This document shows positions 12,801-25,460 of a DNA stretch of 64,000 nucleotides, in pieces. The stretch's first letter is position 1. Every line of letters starts with the position of its first letter. The DNA is taken from assembly GCA_004794785.1 (NCBI GenBank), contig SJOL01005932.1:314767-378766 (forward strand). Direction: 5' to 3'. Made by a program: the position numbers and the translations under genes. This DNA is from Opisthorchis felineus. Lineage: Eukaryota > Platyhelminthes > Trematoda > Opisthorchiida > Opisthorchiidae. The notes under the pieces were generated by a model. That model was given only the letters and a program-made list of their open reading frames with translations. It searched no databases and was not told the origin of the DNA.

Positions 12801-15390
12801 ACCCCCTGAAGCTGCCTATCATAGTAAAGCGAAGCCAGTCAAGGCAAAGACTCAAGAGTTGGGTTTGAAAACCCATTTTTGGCTTGGAAATCATACTGTG
12901 GTTTTAACCAATCGCTAGTGCTCAATGATCTTTACACTGGGATGGAGTGCCCATGGACTGTGGCAAATGGCTTATACGAGCGCCTGCACACTCACACGTT
13001 TTATTGATCGGCAATCTCCCTAGTACAGATCACTTACTCCTTCACCCTTGTAACCAATTTGGATCATTTCAGAGTTTCGCAGCAACCGAGGTGGTTGAAT
13101 TAAGGCAACACACTGAATTATGTTTTGCTCTTACTGGAAAACCGATTTTCATTTGAAAGTACACGACAACCAGTGTGTGGTTTTGGTCAAATAGCACCGT
13201 ACGCAAAACTGCTCAATTCGATAAATCGCTAAACCATTCCACGTAATACCGAAGTATTTTTTGACCAAAGCGTCTCACTGTTAATCTAAAGGAATTAACA
13301 AGAATTTTGTAACACTTGAAGTTCTGAAAGACGCACGCATGAATCGACGTAAAAGTTTAACTTACGTAAGGAGCAGGCCAGTTCTCTCAGTTCTATGACA
13401 ATCACAAGATTCGTGTAAAAAATCTTTTTTATTCCAATTTACACCATAACCACCAAGTAACGTTCAGGTTTACTGAAATCTCCTTTCATCTGAAAAAAAT
13501 TACATTTATTTTCTTTCATGAAGTAACGGGTTTCAGCCAAATGCTACAAGAAATAATTTACTCTACCCATAAACTTGTCTGATATATTCATCAAATACCA
13601 CGCGGACTCTGGTCATGGACAGATTTTGATTGGTATTTTAGAGTAAGACTCTGAAAAAAGCTCGTAAATGAAATAAAGAATGGTTGCTTTGATATGATTT
13701 ACTACTGGCAAACCACGTTTTTGGGCTTTAATGCTCCCTGCTAAGAGGTGTTGATTTGCCTGCCTACATAAGACAATTTACCAAAGGTTTTATCCACAAT
13801 TTAACCTTCTTTTACGGTGCAATTTTTGGTAGCAGGCAGTCGATATCATAAGACCAAAAATGTTTCTTTTTGTTGTGCGTTCATCCAATCAGTAGACCTT
13901 CAGATGCGCAGTAGAAAAGACAACCATGTATGTTCATAATTTGGCCGATAGCGTCCATTATCCAATTTTTATTCGGATTTTAAACCTTGGAATTTTTGCA
14001 TGCGGTCAGCCAGAGATATTGATTGCTTACAGCCTACCTCCTTGTTTTGCCGCAGGGGTTTACTAATAACAAGTGGACAGCTTTTATTCCAAGTTTTACG
14101 ATCAGTACCAGTAGCTGTATTGTCAAATTGGGTTGGCAGCTGTATAGTTGTTAGTTTTTACCCAGTGATCTGGCCCTATTTTTGACGTTTGTTGACTGCA
14201 TTTAAGAGGAAGGATCAGTTTATAGACACGCATCATCTACTGGCTCAGTGAGGACAAAGTCCACAATTTCACCCAATAGAACTTCATCCGACAGATACTG
14301 TACCAGCCTGCGCATGACTTGAAATCTTTTAACCGTAACTTCTCGCCTAACTCGTTTTCTCAAGTCTGTAGGAATAATCGGAAGAGTTTACGGTAAATTG
14401 TTTGATTGAATAGAAAATTCAATTTAAGAAAATGCCATTTTTGTACTGCTTCCATGAACATTTTACAAATTCTGTTTTCCCATAAAAGAGCAAAACGTTT
14501 ACTCAAAAAATACCTTAGGTGAGACACAAAACAGCGTTTTCATAAAAAATGTAATCATGTTTTCCAATCCATAAATTTATCCTTACCAGGCACACTTATT
14601 AGATAGGCTAATATGTTTGAATAAAGCACATTGACAAATATTAGACCAACGGCGGAACAACGGAAGGCATTTTGAGATAAAAGAGCATTGTGTTGTTTGG
14701 ACGATTTTACAAATGCATAACTATCCTAGCTGTGCTTCGATTGCTAATGTAAATTTGCGCACACACGTACAACTGTGTCAGCTTGAATGGAATCTTCAAA
14801 GTATTTTGCTTATTCCTGTTGCGTTCGAATATCAAACTCAAGTATGAAATGAGATATACTTTCATTTAACACGCAAATGTCAATAAATCATACTGGTCAT
14901 CATACTTGGTGTTGTATCACCACTTGACCGCTATCATGATCAGTTAGCAAGAATTTTAAAACCGTCAGCTTGCCAAGTTTTGAGATATTGGATAAAGAAG
15001 TGGACCGAAAAATTATCAAATCATCTATTTTCCATGCCCACTTGTAAACGAAAGCGAAACGAGTCAACTGCAACAGACAAATTGGACCGAACGAATCAAC
15101 CAAATTTGGACGATGAGTATGACCAGTCGATTGGAAACCTTTAGCGCAGGTCACTTGACCGGTCATTTCCACTCTTCCGAACGCCTCTTTCATGCTCGTG
15201 TTTCTCTAAGTTGGCCGGTGTTCTGAGTCTGCAAATCAGCATGTTTTGTAGGCCTTAGGTGACCTGCATTACGATGATTGACTTACGTGTATATTCTTTG
15301 TCAACTAAGTAACCAAAAAAGGCAACAGCTTTGTAGCGTTTTGTGGGCGTGGACCAGGACAATCCTGTATCGTGAACAACAAGATTAGAA
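6881..15390. other. Long non-coding stretch, nothing recognised
   Basis: About 8.5 kb of AT-rich DNA without a supported gene. Frames of up to 97 codons occur (for example minus strand 14900-15193) but show no domain, signal peptide or splice context that I could defend. No tandem array or long inverted repeat was noticed. Confidence 0.55.
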
Positions 15391-15435
15391 TGGACGTTGG
15401 TTTGTTCGCTGAGCTGGGCAGTTTGATTGCAAACG

Positions 15436-15465
15436 TTTCGCTACCAATCGAGGTGACATCATCGG
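15436..15465 (-). ncRNA. Hammerhead-like core, left foldback arm
   Basis: On the minus strand the sequence reads CCGATGA (consensus CUGANGA, one change), then a potential stem II (GUCACC against GGUAGC, five of six positions able to pair counting G-U), then an intact GAAA. The distance from the first core base to the end of GAAA is 30 nt, the same as in three other copies here. Hammerhead motifs are known in Penelope-like retroelements. Stems I and III are not convincing in this copy, so it may be inactive. Confidence 0.45.
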
Positions 15466-15529
15466 TGCGTTGTTAGGGAGAACAACCACCAACCAATCGC
15501 TGGGCATTACTACGCTCCCTAACAACGCA

Positions 15530-15559
15530 CTGATGATATAACCTCCATTGATGACGAAG
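15530..15559 (+). ncRNA. Hammerhead-like core, right foldback arm, decayed
   Basis: The plus strand has an intact CTGATGA (15530-15536), but the second box is GAAG instead of GAAA (15556-15559) and stem II pairing is poor. Spacing is again 30 nt. It is the inverted partner of the core at 15436-15465. Each arm has lost a different part of the core, as expected for independent decay of once similar sequences. Confidence 0.4.
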
Positions 15560-15605
15560 CGTTTGCAATCACACTGCCAAGCTCAGCGAACAAGCCAACG
15601 ACCAT

Positions 15606-15983
15606 CTACACTACCTGAGCTACTAACATTTTCCTCTATAGAAAAACAAGGTTAGAATATTTAGTCCATAAATGAGGGATTGTTGGAACGAAACAAGAGT
15701 GGTCGCCAACCGATCTTTACAAGCGGATGAAGGTTCAGTCTCTACCCAGGGTACCACTTAGAAAGATGTAATAGACTGTTTCCTTATCGTATGGACACGG
15801 TAGTTAATACCTCAAACTGGATGAATGCTGAGTTCCCGCGTTTTATTGCCTTCGTCAGAATTAAACAAGACACGTCTGGCATGCGCAACGAACGATGCTC
15901 AATTTAGTCGCTGATTAAACTACTGGACTAGCATTATAGATTCATTTTCGAATGTGAGTTGACGGGTCTGAGTAACGAAGGAA
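15606..15983. other. Non-coding spacer, nothing recognised
   Basis: About 380 bp between the foldback and the SINE head. No open frame or repeat is supported. Confidence 0.5.
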
Positions 15984-16085
15984 GTGAGAACTAATCACAC
16001 TGTTGCGTTGTGCCTCGTTGGCGAACGGTTAAGTGTTCGACCACTGGTCGGATGGTCGCGGGTTCGAAACTCTCGGAGTTTTATG
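15984..16085 (+). repeat. tRNA-derived SINE-like copy (head region)
   Basis: The segment 16012-16078 resembles a tRNA. A box-A-like TTGGCGAACGGTTAAG is followed about 30 nt later by a good B box, GGGTTCGAAACT (16060-16071). The 5' flank GTGAGAACTAATCACACTG is repeated with small changes at 44428-44446, so this is a dispersed element and not a lone tRNA gene. A clean cloverleaf with a 7-bp acceptor stem was not found. RNA polymerase III transcription would use these internal boxes if they still function. Confidence 0.55.
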
Positions 16086-16109
16086 AAAAAAGCAATTCTG
16101 ATGATTCCC

Positions 16110-17169
16110 ATTGAGGATGAAGCAGCTGTACGGTGCTTCTCGGCTTATCAGCATACATTGGTCCAACTGACAACAGTATTTGTCGGTTTTACGGTGGCAG
16201 CATTTTGAATCTGGGAGCAAGACAAGGCGTACGGCGTGGTATTTCCTCGTAGGCCGGAGTCGCTCTGCGAGAAACAAAACAGTCTAGCTTTATTTTTCTC
16301 ATGTTTTTGTTTTGTTGCAGTACAACAGAATTGTAAAAGCATTTTACAAACGGGCACAATTCGTACTCAGTAAGAGTATTTCCACTTAAAGGTTTCTAAA
16401 AAGTGACCAGCCCGCGTTAATTGTCATTAAATTATCAGTTGATAGCGTTCTCGTCCTTAGCGAGCTTGGGTGATTGTTGGGCGATCTTGAATGTGTTTGA
16501 TTTTATTTTGCAGCCAAATTTGCTGTTTTTTCAAACACAATGTGTTTTAACTTGCAGAAATCCTGAAAAAAGACGACCATATTTGTTGCAGTTTAGAGCA
16601 TATTCCTAAAATGTGTACAGACCTGACACGCAGAAAAACGTGAGCCATTTTGCGACTTTTGATTTGGCCAACTGTGGGAACACAGCGATCGGAATCGTTT
16701 TTTTTTCAAATCAGTTTGGCGGCAAGTTTGTTCAAGCATATGCAGCTTTTACACAAAAACTGCCACAAAAGTTTGCTTGTAACAGAACATATTTCCGAGT
16801 AACCTGGGTAGTGCAAGGTAACAATTAATCAAACACCTCGAAAGAAATGACTTTGGAAACGATGACAGAATAAAGAATCCTAGAGGAATAACTGCAATCC
16901 TTTTCAAGTAATGCTTTGAAGTTACCGGATAAGGCTATACATCTTTGAAAGATATTAGAATTTGGCTTATTTTACCTTGTCAGAGAATTACATTACAGGG
17001 GGTCATCGACGCTGAAAAAAGTTTTTTTAGACGCAATTTTTTTCAAACATACACCAAAGCAATGGAAGAGACTTGCAATCAATGTGTCGTCGAAATTTAT
17101 CATGCTTGAGTTATTCCTATGGCCAGCAGCTTCATTTGCCTTTATAGTAGGTGGGTTTTATACGCGCTT
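16110..17169. other. Non-coding sequence, nothing recognised
   Basis: Several 60-80 codon frames overlap on both strands without a domain signature. A run of T-rich sequence ending in TTTTGTTGCAG (16310-16320) resembles a splice acceptor, but no coding frame follows it convincingly. Confidence 0.5.
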
Positions 17170-17232
17170 TTTGTCCGGTGCGGCGTAGATTCGAACTTAT
17201 GGTTTAGTGCTTCTAAACTATAAACTCACTCA
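17170..17232 (-). repeat. Possible degenerate tRNA-like SINE remnant
   Basis: On the minus strand a B-box-like AAGTTCGAATCTACG is preceded by TAGTTTAGAAGCACTAAACC, which can form a short arm. The distance between the presumed A and B boxes is too short for an intact tRNA, so this is at best a deleted tRNA-like head. A GC-rich patch follows at 17246-17284. It may be a chance match. Confidence 0.25.
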
Positions 17233-20200
17233 CGGTTTCAAATGGGCCTGTGCAGGCCCCCCGCAGTCATTCAGGCGGCCTGGGCGACAGCTTAGCTAAG
17301 GTTCCCAAAAATAAATATTATGTTCACCGATAAAATGAGAAATTGAAGGAGAAACTTGAACTCTCGTGATAATTATTATAAAAGTAACTTTCTGAACCCA
17401 TGTGCTGAAAACTTCAACGATGCGTGAAACCCTATTGATGAAGATGGAATGATTTACAAAACAGACCTTAGATCATTGGGAAAAAGCGTCATTTTTTAGG
17501 CTGCCTAATACATCTTTGAAGCCTTTATTTCAGATTTAGCATTAAGGAACAATGTGTGAAATTTTTATAGGGCTAAATGGACAAAATAGACACACTGTTC
17601 CGTAACTCTGGTGCAAAATACTTCAGTTTGAGCAATATTTTTGGGCTACTTTCTAGGTACAAATATGGTCAATGATATTTTTCAAACAGATTTGCAATAT
17701 GCCGAAATTTGCGTTTTTATCATGTGTTTCACCTAAAACTGGTGTCTGGTGAGTAACGTATGGTTTATATCAGCCTTTGCGTACCCTCAATTATTCTCCT
17801 AATTAGTTATATCTGTTGTCCACAAAACAAAATCAGTGTAGGACTTACTGATATCTATTGAAATGCCAACCCAAATAAAGCAGTAGAAAGACAGTTCAGT
17901 GGAGGGCAGGAAAGTGCTTTGGGTTGTGTTTTATTTGTACAGTGATTTTATGGTTTACACAAAACCACCTGGTGACTTTGTGGAAGCTTCTTGTTAGTAT
18001 ATTCGACCGCGCTGAATTACACCTACATGGTAGATCTGGTTATTACCCAGAAAAGGAAACCTTTAAAGTATTTTTTTCCAGAGAAATGTCAGGTAATAGA
18101 CTATACTCCAGATAGGACGAATCTGTTTACGAAGGGTAGCAATTTTGAAAAAAGGCGAACGCGAGGTGGCCTGTTGAGTTGTACTGCAAATTTGCCTCGA
18201 AATGTTGAGAAGCACTGTCAGGTTTCGCAATGAGATACCATCAAACATGTCACGTTAAAGGTTCCTGCTAGTCATTCTTGTTTACAGTGCCGATACCTCG
18301 AATGCCAAGCTTACTTACGCAAGCAACGGCGTTAAAATGCAACCACGGTTGCAGCAACTACACATCACGCTAGTCATGAACTGCAAGGTTTGTGGCACAT
18401 ATGCCAGAAGCAGCGACTTCCAGTTATATTTCCTCTGGAAAACGACGAGACCCGGACTGACCGTAGGAAACCAGATCGTGTTCCTTAGATAAGGCGAAGT
18501 ATACCACGTAAATGAAACAAAACCTATAACGGACAGAAGTTGTTCCATGACCGGGGGAAGATTTTGGTTTCCGTGTTTTAAGCTGTTTGTAATGTGCAAT
18601 TGGCAAACAACGAGAATAGTCTCTGCATGATGTGATTTGCTGAATAACCCAAGTAGAGACGATGAGCCATCAACCGCTAATACTCACCCCGCAGTGAAAA
18701 GCATTTAAGTCGAAAAGTTATGTGAAGGGGAGTTTTTACTTTGTAAGCAATCTAAGATGCCTCCTAAAAAGGATAATAATTATCTAAATTTTTCTATACC
18801 CGAAAGTGGCTGTGGGCCGCATGAGAAGTGAATGTACTTTACTTCGTTTTTCTGCAAACAGTCACCGCTGTTTTTGATCTTCTTAGGTCAGAAAAGTCAC
18901 CATGCTGGCTGAGAGTATGATAAACGCGAGAATGTGGTTGCATTTCTGTGAAACCACACCATGACGTTTTAAAATTGCATGCTTTTGCAACAAGAATTTC
19001 GCGTCAAACCGGGTCCTTCGACTTTCACTTTGACGACATGAGTTTGGAATTACGGCGGTCTTGAGATTATTTGCACGCGTTGGCCTAAAATACACTTCGT
19101 TTCTCTGAAAAGCCGAAGGAATTGTGCATAATATTTGGCGCACAAAAAACATAAATTACACCGGCTAGTGAATGTGGAAAAGGAAGTAGGAAGCAAAGCA
19201 TAAGGTCTCACCGATTTTCATATGGAGTCGGGGAATTTTTGATTAGCTGCCACAAAACAGTAGCCATCTGAGGTGTTCCATGTTACAGGAGTGGTACAGA
19301 GGCGTGAGCCAGAGGAAATTGCACTAAAGGCTCATTACCAGGACTCAGCAGGAGTTGCGCATTCAACCCTGCTGCAGATAGTGCGTCACACCACATATTT
19401 TTGTACAGCTCAAAACCAATATCTAGCTATCTCAAGAAAACAGAATGTACACAATGGGAATAACAGTGGCTGCAGTCAAGGCGTTGAGTAGACCAACGTG
19501 AGTCTCTCTGTAAATAGACCCTAGGATTAGCTTACTACTCCTGTTGAGCGGGTTCGTCATTTTTTAAAAATGGACACGTAAGCCGGAGCCACTTACTTTG
19601 AACTTGATGGGAGGAAATAAGAAAATCGATCAGAGGGTTTTGTTCCGTCCAAAATACTAAATGGATTAGACCGCGCCTTGGTATTTCTACTGATGTCATT
19701 TTTTGAAATTTTCTTCAACAGAAACATGGACACTGATAAAAAAACACGACGGTACATCGAGGTTTTGTTATCCTGATGGGCTCTCAGATTTAAAGTTCTA
19801 TTCCACGCAAAATTTGGTTGGATTAAACAGGTGCATTTTGATAAAGCTACCGATTCATAAAATCGTTTTATAATGTGATATACAAAGTACCGCTTAATAA
19901 CCGTGGCTCACAAACAATGGAGAATAGTCAAAAGAATGAGGTGATCGCATAATTGTGCCACAAGCGTTTCCTGTGTTCTTTCTTCCTACCCTTCTGCAAC
20001 TAAGCAGTAAAGAAAAACCGGGAAGCAAATTTCACAGGATATAATTTGACTCGTTCCAATTCGTGAAAGGTTTGGAACATAAAACACAAGCGTATTGTAA
20101 AAAATACACGAGGTTTGACATTTCCCAAGATTTATGCTGTGATGTTGAAGTTCACCTGTGCCAAAGGGTTTTAATGAAAGACCATCAAGTGGAAAAAGTC

Positions 20201-23200
20201 TGTGGGGAACGCGGTGAGGAAAACTTAAAGAACTAGTTGAAAAACCGAACTGCGAATATTTGAATGAGACTTTCTACTACTGGAATTTTTCGCACAAAAT
20301 ATGGTGAATTCTTCCCCCGCAATGACTTAATTTGGCTGTAGGTCACTCTATTTTTTGTCCACTGTCTCATGCAAGCACGATGCCCGAGAAATATTTTAAC
20401 ATATGCGGATAAAAGTGTTAGAACCAACAGAAAAGTTTATCCAAATGAACGTCTAGCGAAACCGACTACTGATGCTGGATGAAGTAATCTGTAGGTGTGC
20501 AACTGTGTTTTGACTCACCAAAGTTGTGATAAGCTGTAATAAGGGTCCATGAATACATTTCTGTTGACTGGTACCAATGCAATCAGTTCTGCTGCAAACA
20601 TTTTGTGTCCGTGGTTGAATAAGAAAAAAATGGGAAACCAAACCAAATTTTCAAACAATTTAAGTGATACGTGCCTTCCATCTCACGAACCACCATCTTA
20701 TAAATTCACATTTTGGACGCAGTCTGCTTTCTTTATCTGAGAAACTTTTTTCTGAGGACCAGTGTAATAAAAGACAGCATTTCGCATTACAACTGATGAA
20801 ACTGACCGCAGTTCACCCGACATACACATAACTAATCAGTAGCAACTCTATTGAATGTAGCTGCTAAATAACAAAAACACAGTAAACATCATTACCAAAA
20901 TGCAGACGTCCACATTGTAAAGCGCTCCCGAGTTCACTTTTAGTCTACGCGAGTAAACCATTAGCCATATTTGAGGCAGGATTTGTTTCATATCGAACCC
21001 ACGGCCACGGACAGCACAAGTGTACCTTTTGTATGACTCCCAAAAATTTTGGACAATAAATGCAGACAGTAAACAGAGGAAGATCTGTCGTTTTTAAACA
21101 TAAACGTTGCTCCTTTTCAAAACGGCGGTTACGAAGTCACTAGCAGGATTTTTGTAGAATTTGGCCTAACTGAAAAAGCACAGGACTTCAGACACTTATT
21201 TTTCAATTCTTCAGTTCAACAAAAAATAGTTTTGTACAACCTCGCTTAGTTGTTCGGTCGAATGCGGCTATTAGGAGTTGTGATTTACCGGAATATCAAC
21301 TCGCAAGAGCTCATAATGCACCATAGAATCAGCTTTTTGCCTCAGAAAAAAATTCCGGGGTACATCGGGAATTTCAGTTAGGAAAACGAAGTCCACATTT
21401 ATCTCGTTCAAAACCACTGGTGACTGTCTTCTATGCAGTCAACTAACATGCCTTGATGCTAGGCTATTTTTGGTAAAATACCAGTTAAAACTGAAAAATT
21501 ATGCAACTGACTGAAACCGATATGTCATTATACGACACATGTTTGCACTTACTTCCCAGTTGTACGTGAACTTAGGAGACAATTTGAAGGAAATGGTTGG
21601 CGTCAGATGTTTCAATAAATTATACGCCAATTTAAAAGCATTGTTTCTTGATGATCAATAAAATAACTTTGATGACGTGGAGGCGAATCCATAGGAAGTC
21701 ATGGATAGGTGCACAAATATACTACATTGTTGACAGTTTGTCAGAACCCAACTGTAAACTGGCGATGTCACCTCGTCTGATGACAAACGTTTTGCACGAC
21801 GCTCGGCGAGCAGAGAAGCAGTCAGTTCTACGTAGTTTTCTAATACCAGTCTCCATCTTTTAGACACCATTGTGTTTCAGCAGAACTATATAAAACCATT
21901 GCCCATGCGCCAAGGTATTTCGACTTCTCATTTCACGAAATTTCGACTTCTCAGTAGTATTCCTATGAGGCTGAGAACATCTATGCTGGATAGACCTAAG
22001 TGCACCAGTCGAGCTCTTGACACCAGTAGTGTAACACTTTGAGCATCTTCTAGAGTACTGTTTTCATAAAACATTCCCACATAGTCAAGCAGATATTTGA
22101 CATTCGGAACATTTTTTCACAATTAAACTTATCAGTTTCTTTATGTTTGCTTTTTGAGATTTGATTCGATTAATTGATGATACCTGGTCAAGCACGCCTA
22201 GAAAGGACAGCAATTGATTCTTCATAAGTTTTGATTTAAAATTGCAAGATAAGCAGACTTGATTGAACAAGTCAGGATGGTTTATTGCGAATTCGTTGTA
22301 CTGATTACATATTGTGGAATAAGGCATTGATTTTGATTTAGTTTTTAATGGGGTTATCGATCAGGCGTTCTGCTAAATAAGATTATCCGCAATGGTACAA
22401 GGTTCCCTCAAATTGGTATAGGCTTCATTTCCACGAATTTGTTCACTTCAAGTCTGTCTGAGCAAAAAAACACAAATATGAGTTTTGGTCGATGCTTATT
22501 TGTTAAAAAAGTATAAGACTAAAAATCACGATGGCAATTTTAATGTGAAATTCAATGAAAGTTATGGGAACATTGCTAGGCTACTGGACCACAATTTTAT
22601 CCAGAGAAATCCCATGTGTCCTACAATAAAAGAATCGTTTTACATGGGCCACACAACGGGGATAAGTGTTTGCTGAATAGCCCACAGAACACGCATGTGT
22701 GTTACAAGCCGCACATTAAGAAATCACTCGGATTGTCTCGAGATGACTATCTTCGGTTATTATTCTAAAGCATCTTGGAATCCAGACTATAGTAACAGCG
22801 ACCCTCGAAAGGTAAGCAAATAAATCCACATCCTTATATTTCGGGCTATTACAGATCGATAGTCATTTTTGAAATCACATCTCAATAAGATCGGTCACAA
22901 TCCACCGTAAATCTGTAAACCTGTCGACAACAGAGAATCACACATTTGATGTGGTTATATAACTAGTCGCCTACTCTTCAAGATGCGACCCAGAAAGTAA
23001 ACTCATATTAGTTTGGCCAAGTACAGACGCAATTTATTACACTACGTCATTAACCTCTAATGTTGATTTAGCTGTTCAGTAAAGATAATTACGTTGGACG
23101 AATAGTTTTCTGGATTTAAAAGCATCAAGCTTTCTCCAACAACTAAGACTACATCTATCGAATATCCCGTGCAGAATGTCCGGCCAAATTCTTAGGCCAG

Positions 23201-23329
23201 ACAGCCAGGCAACTCAATGTGCGAATCTTGGAGCACAAACGACATGTGCGTTTTCCTCTATGAAATTCAGTGGAGTGGAGGAGTTTTGAAAACTATCCAG
23301 CCAGTGCATTCTTTCTACTTGAGTTAAGC
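17233..23329. other. Non-coding sequence, nothing recognised
   Basis: About 6 kb without a supported gene. Frames reach 94 codons (minus strand 18315-18599) but lack motifs and overlap equally long frames on the other strand. No tandem or inverted repeat of note was seen. Confidence 0.55.
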
Positions 23330-23720
23330 CATCAAAGCAACTTCGATGACACACGTGTACGCCATTCAGGATTCAAGTCCCACGCGGGATGGACGTACGC
23401 TGAAGCCCTATAGATGAAGACACAACCGAACTGCATCAACCGTAGTGATGGCGCTACCATCCCGTCTATCTGGCGTGGACTTACTGCATACCTTGTTAGA
23501 CATAGTAGCCTGAGGTCAGACAGGGATCTCAACAATTGCGCACCATACCCAGCACGACAACAAACGAAGGCAAATCCTAATCACAATCACGCATACACAC
23601 ACACGGAGCTAACACACACCCACGCAAGCTGATCGCATGACTGCCAACTTATCTCAGGAGCACACCAATCAGAATACATGATAGCGAACCCAAATAAAGC
23701 TGGTCTTGACTCGTATTCAA
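23330..23720. repeat. Unclassified repeat-like segment with CA-rich tract
   Basis: This stretch is richer in G and C than its surroundings and contains a CA-rich low-complexity tract (23593-23626) and an AATAAAG signal near its right end (23692-23698). A minus-strand GGACTTGAATCC (23366-23377) resembles a weak B box. The layout, with a simple-repeat tract and then a polyadenylation-like signal, suggests the 3' part of a retroposon, but I recognise no protein or family. Confidence 0.3.
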
Positions 23721-25187
23721 TTCATTGTAAGAAATCAATGAAAAAGGTTGCCCTTGGCAACCGAAACTTCGGGTCATGACATCTCATTCCTCTATGCTGT
23801 ATTTGGACATTAAACATTCCATTCCACCACATGACACTCAATCTGGTTAACCAGATCCGAGCCGTGTTCCGCCCGGAACTCTTAAGGCTAGGTCTCGACA
23901 AAAACTTTGATAAATCTGTCCTTCCATACTCACATCACCGTTGGCACTCTTAAGGGATAGCTTTTGTCGCAGCCAATCTGGGTTACCTAACGACCAACTT
24001 GACAGCTGGATCCGAATCGTCCAACACAAAAAAAACACAACTACGGTGAGAAACTATTCACTGGATTTTAAGTGTTATTTCGAGCTATCATCAGCCATAG
24101 TAGTGTCAATTTTGAAAAAAAAACACGTACTAACTCCACAAATTATGCCTCTTGTTTTTAAATATAACCGGAAGGATATTCAATTATTTGAGGGGTGACT
24201 CGTTTTTTCTCGCTGACAAATACTTGAATTTAAATCTAAAGTAGTGATATATGAATCCTCGTCATGTAGAGGAAGTGTTCAAATAATCACTGAGTAAATT
24301 TGACATTCAAAACCGGATTATACTCACCTTCTGGAAACTGCAGTTTAACTATACGTGGATAACAAGAACGAAATTTGACGTAATGTGGAGATCTCGAAGG
24401 CTTTTCTGTCAAACATTAAAGTATACCAAAACACAGGCCGTTGAAAGGCGTTATAATTTACAGGGCCCAGAAACGAATGATTGCAAAGAAGGTCTAAGGA
24501 CCAGGCTTTCTTAGCTAGGGCTTCTCTTACCAAGCCTAATCGCATCTAGATTATTCAGATCAAACCAAGATGTTAGAAGTGTTTCGACCCAATAGATCTT
24601 TAGGCTGCAGTTGAAATTCTGTAGATTGTGGGACAAGATTAGTATACGAAATTGACCAAGGCTTCCATCACGATGAGTAGCCCATTCTCGGGGAGTAAAC
24701 CTTAGGACGTCGAAATATTATCATAAACAGAGTAAATCAGATTGCATAACGTAAACTGTAACCGATGGTTGACGACTCTTGTGCAGTATATATCTGCTTG
24801 TATAGTAATGAGTGTCTAATGTCTAACAGATGCATTCTCGAAGATTTCACCTTAGGTTGTCGGGTCCCGAGTTTGACCTGTCTTTGGGTGGCGAAAGTCT
24901 CTTAACCAATATGTGGTGAGTTGACACTGAGACCACTCTAGGTTGTTAATTCACCGGAGTGTCTCTGAGCAGCTCGAGTACTGATGAATGCATCAACCCT
25001 AATATCCTGATTACTGCTATTTTCCCGAAGTAGGCCTAGTTGCAACTGGCTCCCTGGATGGTGCACAGAAAACTTGTTTTATCCTCTGGTTAAAGTGACA
25101 TTTCGTGCAAGCCAGTTGTCACTGTCATGTGACGTTCATATGCAAATTTCCAGAAAATGCGGTCAATACCTTCCGATGTTCAGTCGT
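23721..25187. other. Non-coding sequence, nothing recognised
   Basis: No gene, RNA or repeat is supported. Scattered TGGCGAAAG and TTAACC motifs near 24.9 kb faintly recall the SINE heads but lack a B box. Confidence 0.45.
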
Positions 25188-25221
25188 GATTTCATCTCAT
25201 CGGTGAAACCAATCTATGCTG
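25188..25221 (+). repeat. Short dispersed module shared with 44178-44211
   Basis: A 34-nt stretch ending in CCAATCTATGCTG matches 44178-44211 with seven differences, all of them transitions. In both places it lies on the plus strand 70-190 bp before a tRNA-like SINE copy, although the two SINE copies are in opposite orientations. It is either part of a larger composite repeat or an insertion site shared by both. Confidence 0.4.
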
Positions 25222-25289
25222 GAAGGCCAAGGAGAAATGCACAGATGTTGCGTCCTTGTTTGGAATCATTAGCAATGAATATTTCATGA

Positions 25290-25455
25290 GGCTTGGAGGG
25301 ATTCGAAACGAAGACCTTCCGACCAGTGTTTAAACATTTGACCTTTCGGCCGCCAGTGACTGATCAATAGCCTGTTTGGATATCACTTAGTTGGGATGCA
25401 TCATGACTCATCTTTCATTCGCAGAGTCCAAATCACGTGGTCACAGGCTTTGACC
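25290..25455 (-). repeat. tRNA-derived SINE-like copy, minus strand
   Basis: On the minus strand this matches the copy at 44364-44495: GTGACCACGTGAT, then GAAAGATGAGT, then a GATCAG...CACT block, then the tRNA-like part with GGCCGAAAGGTCAAATG, CACTGGTCGGAAGGTC and a B box GTTTCGAATCCC. The tRNA-like part also aligns with 16018-16071, including the CACTGGTCGGA segment. The three copies together define one SINE-like family with a 5' leader of at least 100 bp before the tRNA-like region, which is unusual for a simple tRNA SINE. Confidence 0.6.
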
Positions 25456-25460
25456 GCCTA

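Larger units (their letters stand above)
15391..15605. repeat. Foldback of two PLE-like tails (inverted repeat)
   Basis: Two arms, 15391-15480 and 15515-15605, are inverted copies of each other with about 12 mismatches in 90 positions (about 87% identity by eye) around a 34-nt spacer. Each arm carries the same modules: a GCTGAGC box, a GTTTGCAATC box, a hammerhead-like core and an AACAACGCAC box. The same modules recur singly near 50.0, 50.7 and 54.7 kb, so the arms are two members of a dispersed family inserted or rearranged head to head. The arms have diverged from each other, so the structure is not recent. Confidence 0.75.

Noticed and set aside
16012..16078. A functional tRNA gene
   Set aside because: A and B boxes are present, but no clean acceptor stem was found, and the flanks repeat at other SINE-like copies.
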